In this document: piece after piece, positions 18,647 to 26,409 of the stretch
Layout: each line of letters begins with the position of its first letter
How positions within the stretch are numbered: the stretch's first letter is position 1
NCBI GenBank assembly: GCA_937872515.1
Contig: CALMSX010000046.1
Coordinates: 55,210 to 119,209 of the forward strand
Length of the DNA stretch: 64,000 bases
Source of the DNA: an uncultured Bacteroidota bacterium
GTDB taxonomy: Bacteria; Bacteroidota; Bacteroidia; Chitinophagales; Saprospiraceae
Direction: 5' to 3'
The notes under the pieces: generated by a model
Databases searched by the model: none
Seen by the model: only the letters and a program-made list of their open reading frames with translations
What the model was told of the DNA's origin: nothing
Program-made: the position numbers and the translations under genes

Positions 18647-20056
18647 ATGTATACGCCTGTTTTGTCAACCGGAAAAGATCACCTGGAGGCCCTAGTCAGG
18701 GCTATGCGCGAGCATTTCGACAATGGAAATACCCAGGAAGTCAACTTTAGGAAACGACTGTTGATCAAGTTGCAACATGCCATCGAGTTGAATCAGGATG
18801 CCTTGTGTGAAGCAGCTTTTGCCGATTTCCATAAGCCCAAAGCAGAAATGTTATTGACTGAAATTTATCCGGTATTAGCTGAAATTAAAAATACTCTCCG
18901 AAACATAGATGGCTGGGCAAAGCCGGAAAGAGTGGCGACCAATTTGCTGATGTTGCCGTCTTCAAGTAGATTGCACAAAAGTCCTCAAGGTATGGTCATG
19001 CTTTTTGCCCCATGGAATTATTCCTTTTGGCTTTCTATGATGCCCCTGGTATCGGCTGTAGCCGCCGGCAATGTGGTATTACTCAAGCCTGCCCATGAAA
19101 CGCCGGAAATTTCACGCATGACCCAAAAAATTGTTGCCGAAGTATTTCCACCGGAGCATGTTTCTGTAGTGTTGGGTGAAGGAGCTACCTTGGGTGAAAT
19201 TTTGCTTGAACATTTTGAATTTGACCATATCTTTTTTACCGGATCTCATAGGGTAGGGCGTTGGATCATGGAAAAAGCTGCCAAACACCTCAGCAGGGTT
19301 ACCCTTGAGTTAGGAGGAAAGAGTCCGTCCATTATCGATGACCGTTTTGATCTTGACAAGGCTGCCCGTAAGATCATTTGGGGCAAGGTCATCAATGCCG
19401 GCCAAACCTGTGTAAGTACCGACTACGTTTTGGTACCCAAACAGCGGGTTGCCGAATTCACAGAGGCCTGTAAGCGCCAGATTCTTTCCCTCGTAGGAGA
19501 TCAGCCCTTTACCTCCAATGAATATTGTCACATCATCAATGAGCAACGATTTGATCGTTTGGTTTCCCTGCTCAACGGTTGCGACATCTTGTATGGAGGC
19601 AGTCACCAAAAGAGCATTCGATGCATTGAGCCTACCCTGGTAGCTGTCACAGATCTGGATCTACCCATCATGCAGGAAGAAATCTTTGGTCCAATTCTTC
19701 CCATAGTGGCCTATGATAATAAAGAACACCTATTGACCATCATTCGGAAAAACCGATATCCATTGTCGCTCTACTTGTTTGTGGAGGATAAAAAATTGAA
19801 TCAATTTATACTTGACAGGGTTGAATTTGGCAGTGGCTGCTTCAACAATACCATTTATCAACTCGGAAACCCCCACCTTCCCTTTGGAGGAGTAAGGACC
19901 AGCGGCACCGGCAGCTACCATGGAAAAACTGGATTTTATACCTTTTCTAATGTCAAATCCATGCTCCACTCTCCCAAGTGGTTCGACCTGCCTTTGTTGT
20001 ATCAACCATACACAGCTGTAAAACTGAAGGTCATTAAGTGGTTTTTTATGCACTAA
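18647..20056 (+). CDS. NAD(P)-dependent aldehyde dehydrogenase (class 3-like)
   Basis: A 469-residue aldehyde dehydrogenase of the ALDH3-like, shorter type. The cofactor and catalytic segments are in order: GMVMLFAPWNYSFWLSMMPL (Asn of PWN), NVVLLKPAHETPEISRM, FFTGSHRVGRWIMEKAAKHL, LELGGKSPSIID (general-base Glu), INAGQTCVSTDYVLVPK (nucleophile Cys), and MQEEIFGPILPIVAYDN. The C-terminus lacks a clear hydrophobic membrane anchor. It oxidises aldehydes to acids; the substrate cannot be deduced. The only promoter-like element sits 4 bp before the ATG, suggesting either leaderless translation or an internal start; the first ATG gives the expected N-terminal helix (LEALVRAMREHFDNGNTQ). Confidence 0.94.
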   Translation: MYTPVLSTGKDHLEALVRAMREHFDNGNTQEVNFRKRLLIKLQHAIELNQDALCEAAFADFHKPKAEMLLTEIYPVLAEIKNTLRNIDGWAKPERVATNLLMLPSSSRLHKSPQGMVMLFAPWNYSFWLSMMPLVSAVAAGNVVLLKPAHETPEISRMTQKIVAEVFPPEHVSVVLGEGATLGEILLEHFEFDHIFFTGSHRVGRWIMEKAAKHLSRVTLELGGKSPSIIDDRFDLDKAARKIIWGKVINAGQTCVSTDYVLVPKQRVAEFTEACKRQILSLVGDQPFTSNEYCHIINEQRFDRLVSLLNGCDILYGGSHQKSIRCIEPTLVAVTDLDLPIMQEEIFGPILPIVAYDNKEHLLTIIRKNRYPLSLYLFVEDKKLNQFILDRVEFGSGCFNNTIYQLGNPHLPFGGVRTSGTGSYHGKTGFYTFSNVKSMLHSPKWFDLPLLYQPYTAVKLKVIKWFFMH

Positions 20057-20156
20057 AATGGGTTAAAAAACCTTTCAAAATAAAATTTTGTATTAAAATT
20101 GGGTTAAATCCAAATATTATTTTGCGATAAGGCTATAATAATACGTAAAACAAAAT

Positions 20157-20164
20157 TATCTTTG
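20157..20164 (+). promoter_or_regulatory. -7 promoter element of typA
   Basis: TATCTTTG 22 bp upstream of the typA ATG (20187). It fits TAnnTTTG; -33 box not clear. Confidence 0.55.
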
Positions 20165-20186
20165 CGCTCCTTTTATAAAAAGTAAC

Positions 20187-21950
20187 ATGCATCAGATTCG
20201 CAACATTGCCATTATTGCCCACGTAGATCACGGGAAGACCACCTTGGTTGATAAAATCATTCATGAATGTCATGCCAGTGATGATTTCAACGACCACGGC
20301 GAGTTGATTCTGGACAACAATGATCTGGAAAGAGAGCGAGGTATTACCATCGTTTCTAAAAACGTATCGGTAAGCTTCCAGGGTGTAAAAATCAACATCA
20401 TCGATACACCGGGTCACTCCGATTTTGGAGGTGAAGTAGAACGTGTACTCAGGATGGCAGATGGTGTGTTGCTCCTTGTGGATGCTTTTGAAGGTCCGAT
20501 GCCTCAAACCCGCTTCGTTTTGAACAAAGCGATTGAGCTTGGTTTGAAACCCATCCTGGTAGTAAATAAAGTGGATAAAGAAAACTGTCGCCCGGAGGAA
20601 GTTCAGGGCGATGTGTTCGACCTGATGTTCAACCTGGGTGCCACAGAAGATCAATTGAACTTTGTCACCTTGTTTGGATCGTCAAAGTTGGGATGGATGA
20701 GTTTTGACTTCAACCAGCGCACCCACAATATCCAACCACTGCTTACAGCCATTATAGATAACATACCGGAAGCTCCTTATTTTGAAGGACCTGCACAAAT
20801 GCAGATTACTTCTTTGGATTACAATGCATTTCAGGGTAGAATTGCCATCGGAAGGATTTTCAGGGGAGACCTTGTTGAAAATACCGATTGTATCCTCTTC
20901 CGTAAGGATGGCAGCCAGAAAAAAGTGAGGATCAAAGAATTGTACATTTTTGAGGGATTGGGCAGGAAAAAAGTAAGTACCGTCAGATCTGGAGATATAT
21001 GTGCCATTGTGGGTCTTGAAGATTTTGACATTGGCGATACCATTGCCGATGCAGAACAACCTGAAGCCCTTACCCGTATTGCAGTGGATGAGCCTACGAT
21101 GAGTATGTTGTTTACCATCAACACCTCTCCATTTTTTGGTAAAGAAGGTAAATTTGTTACCTCCAGGCATTTGCGCGACAGGCTCTACAAAGAATTGGAA
21201 AAAAACCTGGCCCTGAGAGTAATTGATGGTCCCACTGAAGATAAGTTCGACGTTTATGGAAGGGGTGTTTTGCACTTGTCGGTACTGATTGAAACCATGC
21301 GTAGGGAAGGATATGAACTACAGGTAGGAAAACCACAAGTGATCTTTAAGGATATCGATGGCCAGAAATGTGAGCCTATCGAACACCTTGTGATCGATGT
21401 TCCAGAAGAGTCTGCAGGCAAAGTTATTGAACTGGTAACCCAGCGAAAAGGACTTTTGCAGGTGATGGAACCAAAAGGAGATGTACAGCACCTGGAATTT
21501 GACATTCCGGCAAGGGGCATCATTGGTTTGAGAAACAATATTTTGACAGCTACTGCAGGTGAAGCCGTAATGACCCACCGATTCAGACAATACGAGCCTT
21601 ACAAGGGTGAGCTTTCTGGCAGAAACAAGGGATCACTGGTCTCAATGGAACAAGGTCAGGCCCTGGCGTATGCAATCGACAGATTACAGGACAGGGGACG
21701 CTTTTTTATTGATCCCAATGAGCAGGTTTATGTTGGCCAGGTCATCGGTGAACACTCGAGGGAAAATGATCTGGATGTGAACGTCATCAAAGGGAAAAAA
21801 CTCACCAACATGAGGGCTTCAGGATCAGACGATGCTGTTAAAATTGCGCCTAAAATTGTTTTTTCATTGGAAGAAGCCATGGAATACATCAAAGATGATG
21901 AATACCTGGAAGTGACACCATTGAGTCTTCGTATGCGCAAGATCAAGTAA
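20187..21950 (+). CDS. typA: Ribosome-binding translational GTPase TypA/BipA
   Basis: A 587-residue translational GTPase. G1 is AHVDHGKTTLVDKI (about residues 11-24), G2 lies in LERERGITIVSKN, G3 in DTPGHSDFGGEVERVL and G4 in NKVDKENCRPEEV. Domain II follows, then the EF-G-like domains III and V (RGVLHLSVLIETMRREGYEL, VIDVPEESAGKVIELVTQRK, RGIIGLRNNILTATAGEAVM) and a TypA-specific C-terminal domain ending TPLSLRMRKIK. Length and order are normal. Known family members bind the ribosome and help assembly and stress or cold growth. It has its own promoter. Confidence 0.97.
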   Translation: MHQIRNIAIIAHVDHGKTTLVDKIIHECHASDDFNDHGELILDNNDLERERGITIVSKNVSVSFQGVKINIIDTPGHSDFGGEVERVLRMADGVLLLVDAFEGPMPQTRFVLNKAIELGLKPILVVNKVDKENCRPEEVQGDVFDLMFNLGATEDQLNFVTLFGSSKLGWMSFDFNQRTHNIQPLLTAIIDNIPEAPYFEGPAQMQITSLDYNAFQGRIAIGRIFRGDLVENTDCILFRKDGSQKKVRIKELYIFEGLGRKKVSTVRSGDICAIVGLEDFDIGDTIADAEQPEALTRIAVDEPTMSMLFTINTSPFFGKEGKFVTSRHLRDRLYKELEKNLALRVIDGPTEDKFDVYGRGVLHLSVLIETMRREGYELQVGKPQVIFKDIDGQKCEPIEHLVIDVPEESAGKVIELVTQRKGLLQVMEPKGDVQHLEFDIPARGIIGLRNNILTATAGEAVMTHRFRQYEPYKGELSGRNKGSLVSMEQGQALAYAIDRLQDRGRFFIDPNEQVYVGQVIGEHSRENDLDVNVIKGKKLTNMRASGSDDAVKIAPKIVFSLEEAMEYIKDDEYLEVTPLSLRMRKIK

Positions 21951-21998
21951 AAAATCTGGAGTAAAAGCTAACCTTTGTGTGTTGCGTTACGTTTTAAT

Positions 21999-22020
21999 AT
22001 TGCCGGCATATGCTGGCAAT
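21999..22020. repeat. 22-bp inverted repeat between typA and the beta-barrel gene
   Basis: ATTGCCGGCAT / ATGCTGGCAAT, symmetric except for one pair. It has no loop-forming spacer and no T-run, so it looks more like a protein site or a weak hairpin than a standard terminator. It ends 8 bp before the next ATG. Confidence 0.5.
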
Positions 22021-22028
22021 AATTTAAA

Positions 22029-22673
22029 ATGTACAACGTGAAACAGACATTCATCGCAATTTTTATTTTCGCTGCTTATAGCCTGATAGGCCAGACAACC
22101 AAGCCCGGTTACCTGGGGATATCACCATTTCATTTTTTCAGAAATACCTTTGTGGCTACCTTTGAAACAGGGATAGGTCAGGATAAAACATTATTGTTTT
22201 CACCGGGCGTCATTCTGAAAGACAACCAAAATGAATCCATCAGCGGATTTACGGGCGAGGTACAATTCAGGTATTATTTGATCCACCCCAGTTTTGAAGG
22301 CATGGATACCAAATTGGGTGGTGCCAGATGGCAGCCCTACGTAGCTCCTTATTATCAATACAGTTCCATTTCGAAGGAATTTCCAGGTTATTACTACGAC
22401 CCATTGGGTGGAACCAGCAAAGAATACACCACAAGCAGAGACATCACCGCGCATGCAGGAGGGGTACTGGTAGGCTGTAGGGCCTTGCTAACCAAAAATT
22501 TGTTTGTTGACCTTACCGTGGGTGGGGGCTTCAGATTGACCGACGTCAAAGATAGCTATAGCATCGTTTTAACAGAACCCGTTCCTGTATACAATGATTT
22601 CGACATTTTTGACTACGAATATAAAGGAATAGCCCCTAAAGTTGCCTTTACCGTGGGTATCCGCCTTTATTAG
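22029..22673 (+). CDS. Predicted outer membrane beta-barrel protein
   Basis: A 214-residue exported protein. The signal peptide MYNVKQTFIAIFIFAAYSLI ends at about GQ, and the mature chain alternates polar and hydrophobic residues with frequent aromatic ends, as in DUF3575/OmpA-like eight-strand barrels: GEVQFRYYLIHP, WQPYVAPYYQYSSI, NLFVDLTVGGGFRLTD, and a C-terminal KVAFTVGIRLY ending in an aromatic residue as barrel proteins do. No specific family can be named with certainty. It lies 78 bp after typA on the same strand, next to a 22-bp inverted repeat. Confidence 0.75.
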   Translation: MYNVKQTFIAIFIFAAYSLIGQTTKPGYLGISPFHFFRNTFVATFETGIGQDKTLLFSPGVILKDNQNESISGFTGEVQFRYYLIHPSFEGMDTKLGGARWQPYVAPYYQYSSISKEFPGYYYDPLGGTSKEYTTSRDITAHAGGVLVGCRALLTKNLFVDLTVGGGFRLTDVKDSYSIVLTEPVPVYNDFDIFDYEYKGIAPKVAFTVGIRLY

Positions 22674-22741
22674 GATTAATTTTAACAAATATTTATTGGG
22701 CCCGATGGCGGGTGAAACATGGTATTTGCATGATATAAGAT

Positions 22742-22789
22742 TAAATTTGTAGTATTCCTTAAACCAAAAGGGCGGGAATACCGTTTTTT
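22742..22789 (+). promoter_or_regulatory. sod promoter element and leader hairpin with T-run
   Basis: -7 element TAAATTTG at 22742-22749 is followed at once by a hairpin, GTATTCC (22752-22758) / GGAATAC (22775-22781), and a six-T run at 22784-22789, about 30 bp before the sod ATG. It could be an attenuator in the leader, or instead the terminator of the upstream gene with a chance TAnnTTTG match. Confidence 0.4.
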
Positions 22790-22818
22790 AATTATTAATC
22801 CACCTTAAATCTTATAGC

Positions 22819-23427
22819 ATGGCATTTACACTTCCTGATCTTGGATATGATTACAATGCATTGGAGCCGCAGATTGATGCGCGTACAATGGAAATTCACC
22901 ATACCAAGCATCACAACGCCTATATTACCAATTTGAACAAAGCCATCGAAGGATCACCCCTTGAAGGCAAGTCCATCGAAGAAATCCTGACTGGTTTGGA
23001 TATGACCAATATGGCAGTGAGAAACAATGGAGGTGGGCATTATAACCACAGCCTTTTTTGGGAAGTTTTAAACCCGAAAGACAGAGGTTACCTGACAGGC
23101 CCCCTAAGAGATGCCGTTGAAGCAGCCTATGGATCAAAAGAAAACTTTGAGAAAGAATTTGCTCAGGCAGCCATGACCAGATTTGGATCTGGTTGGGCAT
23201 GGTTATGCGCCCACAAAGGAGGTAAAGTTGAAATCTGTTCAACATCTAACCAGGACAACCCATTGATGCCAGCAACCGGCTGTGGAGGCACGCCTATTTT
23301 AGGGGTTGATGTATGGGAACATGCCTATTACCTCAATTACCAGAACAGAAGGGCCGACTATTTGACTGCGTTTTTAGACATCGTCAACTGGAATGTGGTG
23401 GAGAAAAAATACAATGCAGCAATTTAA
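22819..23427 (+). CDS. Superoxide dismutase, Fe/Mn family
   Basis: A 202-residue cytosolic (no signal peptide) superoxide dismutase. The four metal ligands are visible: His in MEIHHTKHHNAYITNL, His in GGGHYNHSLFWEVL, and Asp and His in GVDVWEHAYYLNYQNRR. The GSGWAWL segment is also standard. The sequence does not let me decide Fe from Mn. Its stop overlaps the next gene's start by 14 bp, coupling it to a thioredoxin-fold protein; together with the following redoxin this makes an oxidative-stress cluster. Confidence 0.97.
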   Translation: MAFTLPDLGYDYNALEPQIDARTMEIHHTKHHNAYITNLNKAIEGSPLEGKSIEEILTGLDMTNMAVRNNGGGHYNHSLFWEVLNPKDRGYLTGPLRDAVEAAYGSKENFEKEFAQAAMTRFGSGWAWLCAHKGGKVEICSTSNQDNPLMPATGCGGTPILGVDVWEHAYYLNYQNRRADYLTAFLDIVNWNVVEKKYNAAI

Positions 23428-23923
23428 GCACCTACTTTTATTCATTTATTTCATTTCGGGGTTTACGGCCGCTGCTCAGTCTGATGTAGCTGTACCCCTG
23501 TATGAAGATTTTGCTTCTTTCCAAAAAAGTGTTTTACAACCTGAATCCAATCAGGTCAGATTGATTAATTTTTGGGCTACCTGGTGCAAACCTTGTGTCA
23601 AAGAGTTGCCTTATTTTCAGCAACTCCATGAGAAATATCCGGAACTTCCCATGGTATTAGTGAGTCTGGACAAAAAGGCTGATGCCAAAGGAAGGATAGC
23701 ACGGTTTCTGGCTCAACGCAATATAACAATTCCGGTAGTAGTACTTGCTGATGGCAGGGCCAATGACTGGATTGACAAGGTTTCTCCGGAATGGTCGGGT
23801 TCTATACCTGCCACCCTTGTTTACAATAGGGGGGATCAGAAATTTTTCGAAACGGACTTTGAATCTATGGAAGCTATAGAAGCAACAATTGATATTCAAT
23901 CACTAATTAAAAACAAACAATAA
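23414..23923 (+). CDS. TlpA-like periplasmic thioredoxin-fold protein
   Basis: A 169-residue exported redox protein. ATG 23414 (MQQFKHLLLFIYFISGFTAA) gives a clean signal peptide and overlaps the sod gene by 14 bp. The thioredoxin fold has LINFWATWCKPCVKELPYFQ (CxxC = CKPC, about residues 57-61) followed by LVSLDKKADAKGRIARFLAQ and a cis-Pro region GSIPATLVYNRGDQKFFETD. This is the TlpA/ResA type, likely a periplasmic disulfide reductase. It is followed after one base by another thioredoxin-fold gene. Confidence 0.88.
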   Translation: MQQFKHLLLFIYFISGFTAAAQSDVAVPLYEDFASFQKSVLQPESNQVRLINFWATWCKPCVKELPYFQQLHEKYPELPMVLVSLDKKADAKGRIARFLAQRNITIPVVVLADGRANDWIDKVSPEWSGSIPATLVYNRGDQKFFETDFESMEAIEATIDIQSLIKNKQ

Positions 23924-23924
23924 A

Positions 23925-24527
23925 ATGAGTTTGACCATCATTACAGGAATGCTGATTTCCCTGTTTACACTAAATGCACCCCTTGCTCCTACAGCCTTGA
24001 AACCGGGGGATACAGCCATAGATTTTAAATTAAAAAATGTGGATGGTAAAATGGTGTCTCTTGCAGATTTTAAAAGCGCCAAGGGCTTCATAGTGGTCTT
24101 TACCTGCAACCATTGCCCCTATGCTAAAATGTATGAGGACAGACTGATTGCCCTCAATGACAAGTACAGCAAAATGGGATATCCCGTAATTGCCATCAAT
24201 CCAAACGATCCTACGGCAGAGCCTGAAGATAGTTTTGATGAAATGAAAAAGAGAGCCAAGTCAAAGGGTTTTAAGTTTCCTTATCTTTTTGATGAAGGAC
24301 AAAAAATTTATCCTCAGTACGGAGCAACCAGGACACCCCATGTATTTTTGCTAAATGCCCAAAGAATTGTGAAATACATAGGCGCTATTGATGACAATCC
24401 CAATGATGCTTCAGCCGTGAAGGCAAAATACCTGGAAGAGGCCATAGCCTCTCTACAGGCAGGCAAAGAGATCATACCCAACGTTACAAAGGCTCTGGGC
24501 TGCTCTATAAAGGTCAAAAAAGCCTAA
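23925..24527 (+). CDS. Redoxin/thioredoxin-family protein with a CxxC near the N-terminus
   Basis: A 200-residue protein of the AhpC/TSA-redoxin family: KPGDTAIDFKLKNVDGKMVS, VVFTCNHCPYAKMYEDRL (CNHC, about residues 62-66), AINPNDPTAEPEDSFDEMKK and QYGATRTPHVFLLNAQ. The CNHCPY motif marks a thioredoxin-family subgroup that is common in Bacteroidota and not a peroxiredoxin. The N-terminal MSLTIITGMLISLFTLNAPL looks like a signal peptide. It starts one base after the TlpA-like gene, completing a sod-trx-trx run, and is followed by a strong terminator. Confidence 0.88.
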   Translation: MSLTIITGMLISLFTLNAPLAPTALKPGDTAIDFKLKNVDGKMVSLADFKSAKGFIVVFTCNHCPYAKMYEDRLIALNDKYSKMGYPVIAINPNDPTAEPEDSFDEMKKRAKSKGFKFPYLFDEGQKIYPQYGATRTPHVFLLNAQRIVKYIGAIDDNPNDASAVKAKYLEEAIASLQAGKEIIPNVTKALGCSIKVKKA

Positions 24528-24550
24528 AAACCAAAATATTTTTCAGTAAT

Positions 24551-24592
24551 AAAAGGCCGGAAGTGCAAAAGCGCATTTCTGGCCTTTTTTTT
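24551..24592 (+). terminator. Intrinsic terminator after the sod-trx operon
   Basis: Stem AAAGGCCGGAAGTGC / GCGCATTTCTGGCCTTT with an AAAA loop and an extended T-run, 23 bp after the redoxin stop. Confidence 0.85.
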
Positions 24593-24631
24593 GCTATTCT
24601 AATCTTGTTTCCCCACCATAATGACTGAGCC

Positions 24632-24649
24632 TGCAGGTTTGCACCTGCA
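24632..24649. repeat. Short perfect inverted repeat upstream of the ECF sigma gene
   Basis: TGCAGGT (24632-24638) / ACCTGCA (24643-24649) with a 4-base loop, no T-run. It lies 70 bp before the ECF sigma start and may be a regulatory site or a minor hairpin. Confidence 0.35.
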
Positions 24650-24717
24650 TTAATGTTATTCTTGTTATCGTTTTTCAATTTTTTATTCCGATATTGGCGT
24701 CGTATTATAACAGATAC

Positions 24718-25269
24718 ATGGCAGAAAATATCGATAAGGTCAATCTTGAGCTCATTTTACACAACAATCCCGAAAAAGGGTTTGAGTATATCTATACTCA
24801 CTTTTACTCGATTTTGTGTAAAGCATCTTACCGGTTGTTGTTAGACAAAGACGCAGCCGAGGATGTAGTTCAGGAAGTACTACTGGAATTTTGGAATAAG
24901 AGAGAACAAATTGTAATCACTACATCTATTCTGGCTTACTTAAAAAGGTCGGTTTACAACAGGTCACTCAACTACATCAAGTCCAAATCGAGGTTTACCG
25001 ATGACGAAAATGCCCTTTTAGGGTATGAAGACATGGAAGACTCGGTGGAAGAAGAAATTTTTGGCACTGAAATGCAGCAAAAACTCGACAAAGTGATGGA
25101 AAATTTGCCGGAAAAGTGCAAATATGCCTTTGCTTTGAGCAGATTTGAGCATAAAACCTACCAGGAAATCGCCGATATCATGGAGATTTCAGTAAAAACG
25201 GTGGAAAATCAGATATCTAAAGCATTGAAAATACTGCGTAACTCCTTGTTAGTCAATACGCAAGATTAA
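24718..25269 (+). CDS. RNA polymerase ECF sigma factor
   Basis: A 183-residue sigma-70 ECF factor. Region 2 (FEYIYTHFYSILCKASYRLL then DKDAAEDVVQEVLLEFWNKR, about residues 20-65) and region 4 (LPEKCKYAFALSRFEHKTYQ then EIADIMEISVKTVENQISKA, about 125-170) are both clear. ATG 24718 is preferred over an in-frame TTG at 24694. It precedes fecR by 83 bp, followed by a TonB receptor and a DUF4249 gene: the classic Bacteroidota transenvelope signalling arrangement in which the outer membrane receptor signals to the anti-sigma and releases this sigma factor. Confidence 0.93.
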   Translation: MAENIDKVNLELILHNNPEKGFEYIYTHFYSILCKASYRLLLDKDAAEDVVQEVLLEFWNKREQIVITTSILAYLKRSVYNRSLNYIKSKSRFTDDENALLGYEDMEDSVEEEIFGTEMQQKLDKVMENLPEKCKYAFALSRFEHKTYQEIADIMEISVKTVENQISKALKILRNSLLVNTQD

Positions 25270-25352
25270 ATTATAAAAAAAACTAATATATGGATAGGGG
25301 GGACAGCCGTTAATTTTTGTCCTAACTATAAGCCAGGAAAACTTAGTTTAAT

Positions 25353-26357
25353 ATGAGTAAAGAAAAAATAAGCATATGGGTGCACAAACAACTGACAGGT
25401 CAGTTGAGTGCAGCTGAGCAGGCAGAGCTGGATAAGGCCCTAGCCGCTGATGCATCTAACGGGCAGTTGGCTCGGGATGTAGAAGCCGTTTGGGAGAAGT
25501 CCGGTACCCTGGGTGATGACCTTACCTTTGACGGGGCTAAGGCATTTCAGCGTTTTAAGTTGGCGGTAGCAGCTCAGAGTGATGTGGATACTGAAGCTCC
25601 TATCGTTGCTACCAAAACAGAAGCAAAGACCAGAAATCTTTTTATAAGATATGCATCAGCGGTTGCTGCAGTTCTGGTGTTAGGCTTTTTTGCCATGAGA
25701 TGGATGGGCAACCCTGGCACAACCACCATCAATTCCGGTTCAACAGTTATGGTAGCAAGTCTGCCAGATGGCTCAAGCGTTAAATTGGCGGCTAACAGCA
25801 GCATGACTTTTAATGAAAATACATTTTTAGAAAATAGAAAAGTTACCCTTAGCGGCCTTGGTATCTTTGAAGTTGAAAAGACAGGCAAAGGCTTTGAAGT
25901 AATAGCAGGTGACTTGCAGGTTAGTGTATTAGGTACTACCTTTTTGGTCACCAACCATAAAAATGTTAAAGAGGTAAAAGTAATGGAGGGCAGGGTAGCC
26001 GTGCAAGCGGCCGATAGCAATAAAATTGAAATAACTGATAAAGAAGGAGTTAGCCTGAATAATGGCAGACTTGAGAAAATAGAAGAAGTTGACTTTAGCG
26101 CTTTAAGTTGGTCAGATCCGGAGATGGTCTACAACAATGAGCCTCTTTCAAGGGTCATTTCCGACATAGAAGCTAAATTTGGAGTGAAAATTTCAATTAA
26201 AGGCAACACGAACATTGAAAAATGCCCTTTTACCTCGAGAAGTTTGAAAAACAATACATTGGAGGAGATTTTGAGCATAATTGAGGCTACATTATCTGCC
26301 AAAATTGTTAAAAAAGGGGTCGGAGAATACCAATTATCTGGTTTGAGCTGTTCTTAA
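25353..26357 (+). CDS. FecR-type anti-sigma factor
   Basis: A 334-residue FecR family membrane protein. The N-terminal cytoplasmic domain (WVHKQLTGQLSAAEQAELDK) is followed by one TM helix near residues 95-116 (FIRYASAVAAVLVLGFFAMR), the FecR domain (LPDGSSVKLAANSSMTFNEN ... GDLQVSVLGTTFLVTN ... VKVMEGRVAVQ) and the C-terminal DUF4974 region (VYNNEPLSRVISDIEAKFGV, TLEEILSIIEATLSAKIV). It holds back the ECF sigma until the receptor signals. The 83-bp gap from the sigma gene is short and holds no terminator. Confidence 0.93.
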   Translation: MSKEKISIWVHKQLTGQLSAAEQAELDKALAADASNGQLARDVEAVWEKSGTLGDDLTFDGAKAFQRFKLAVAAQSDVDTEAPIVATKTEAKTRNLFIRYASAVAAVLVLGFFAMRWMGNPGTTTINSGSTVMVASLPDGSSVKLAANSSMTFNENTFLENRKVTLSGLGIFEVEKTGKGFEVIAGDLQVSVLGTTFLVTNHKNVKEVKVMEGRVAVQAADSNKIEITDKEGVSLNNGRLEKIEEVDFSALSWSDPEMVYNNEPLSRVISDIEAKFGVKISIKGNTNIEKCPFTSRSLKNNTLEEILSIIEATLSAKIVKKGVGEYQLSGLSCS

Positions 26358-26409
26358 TGTCGTAATATCGGCATGAAATTTGTGTTAAGATTGTCAAATG
26401 TCTTAACAC

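Noticed and set aside
26358..26409. Separate short gene between fecR and the TonB receptor
   Set aside because: Only 52 bases remain and they contain stops; the TTG start of the receptor explains the gap.
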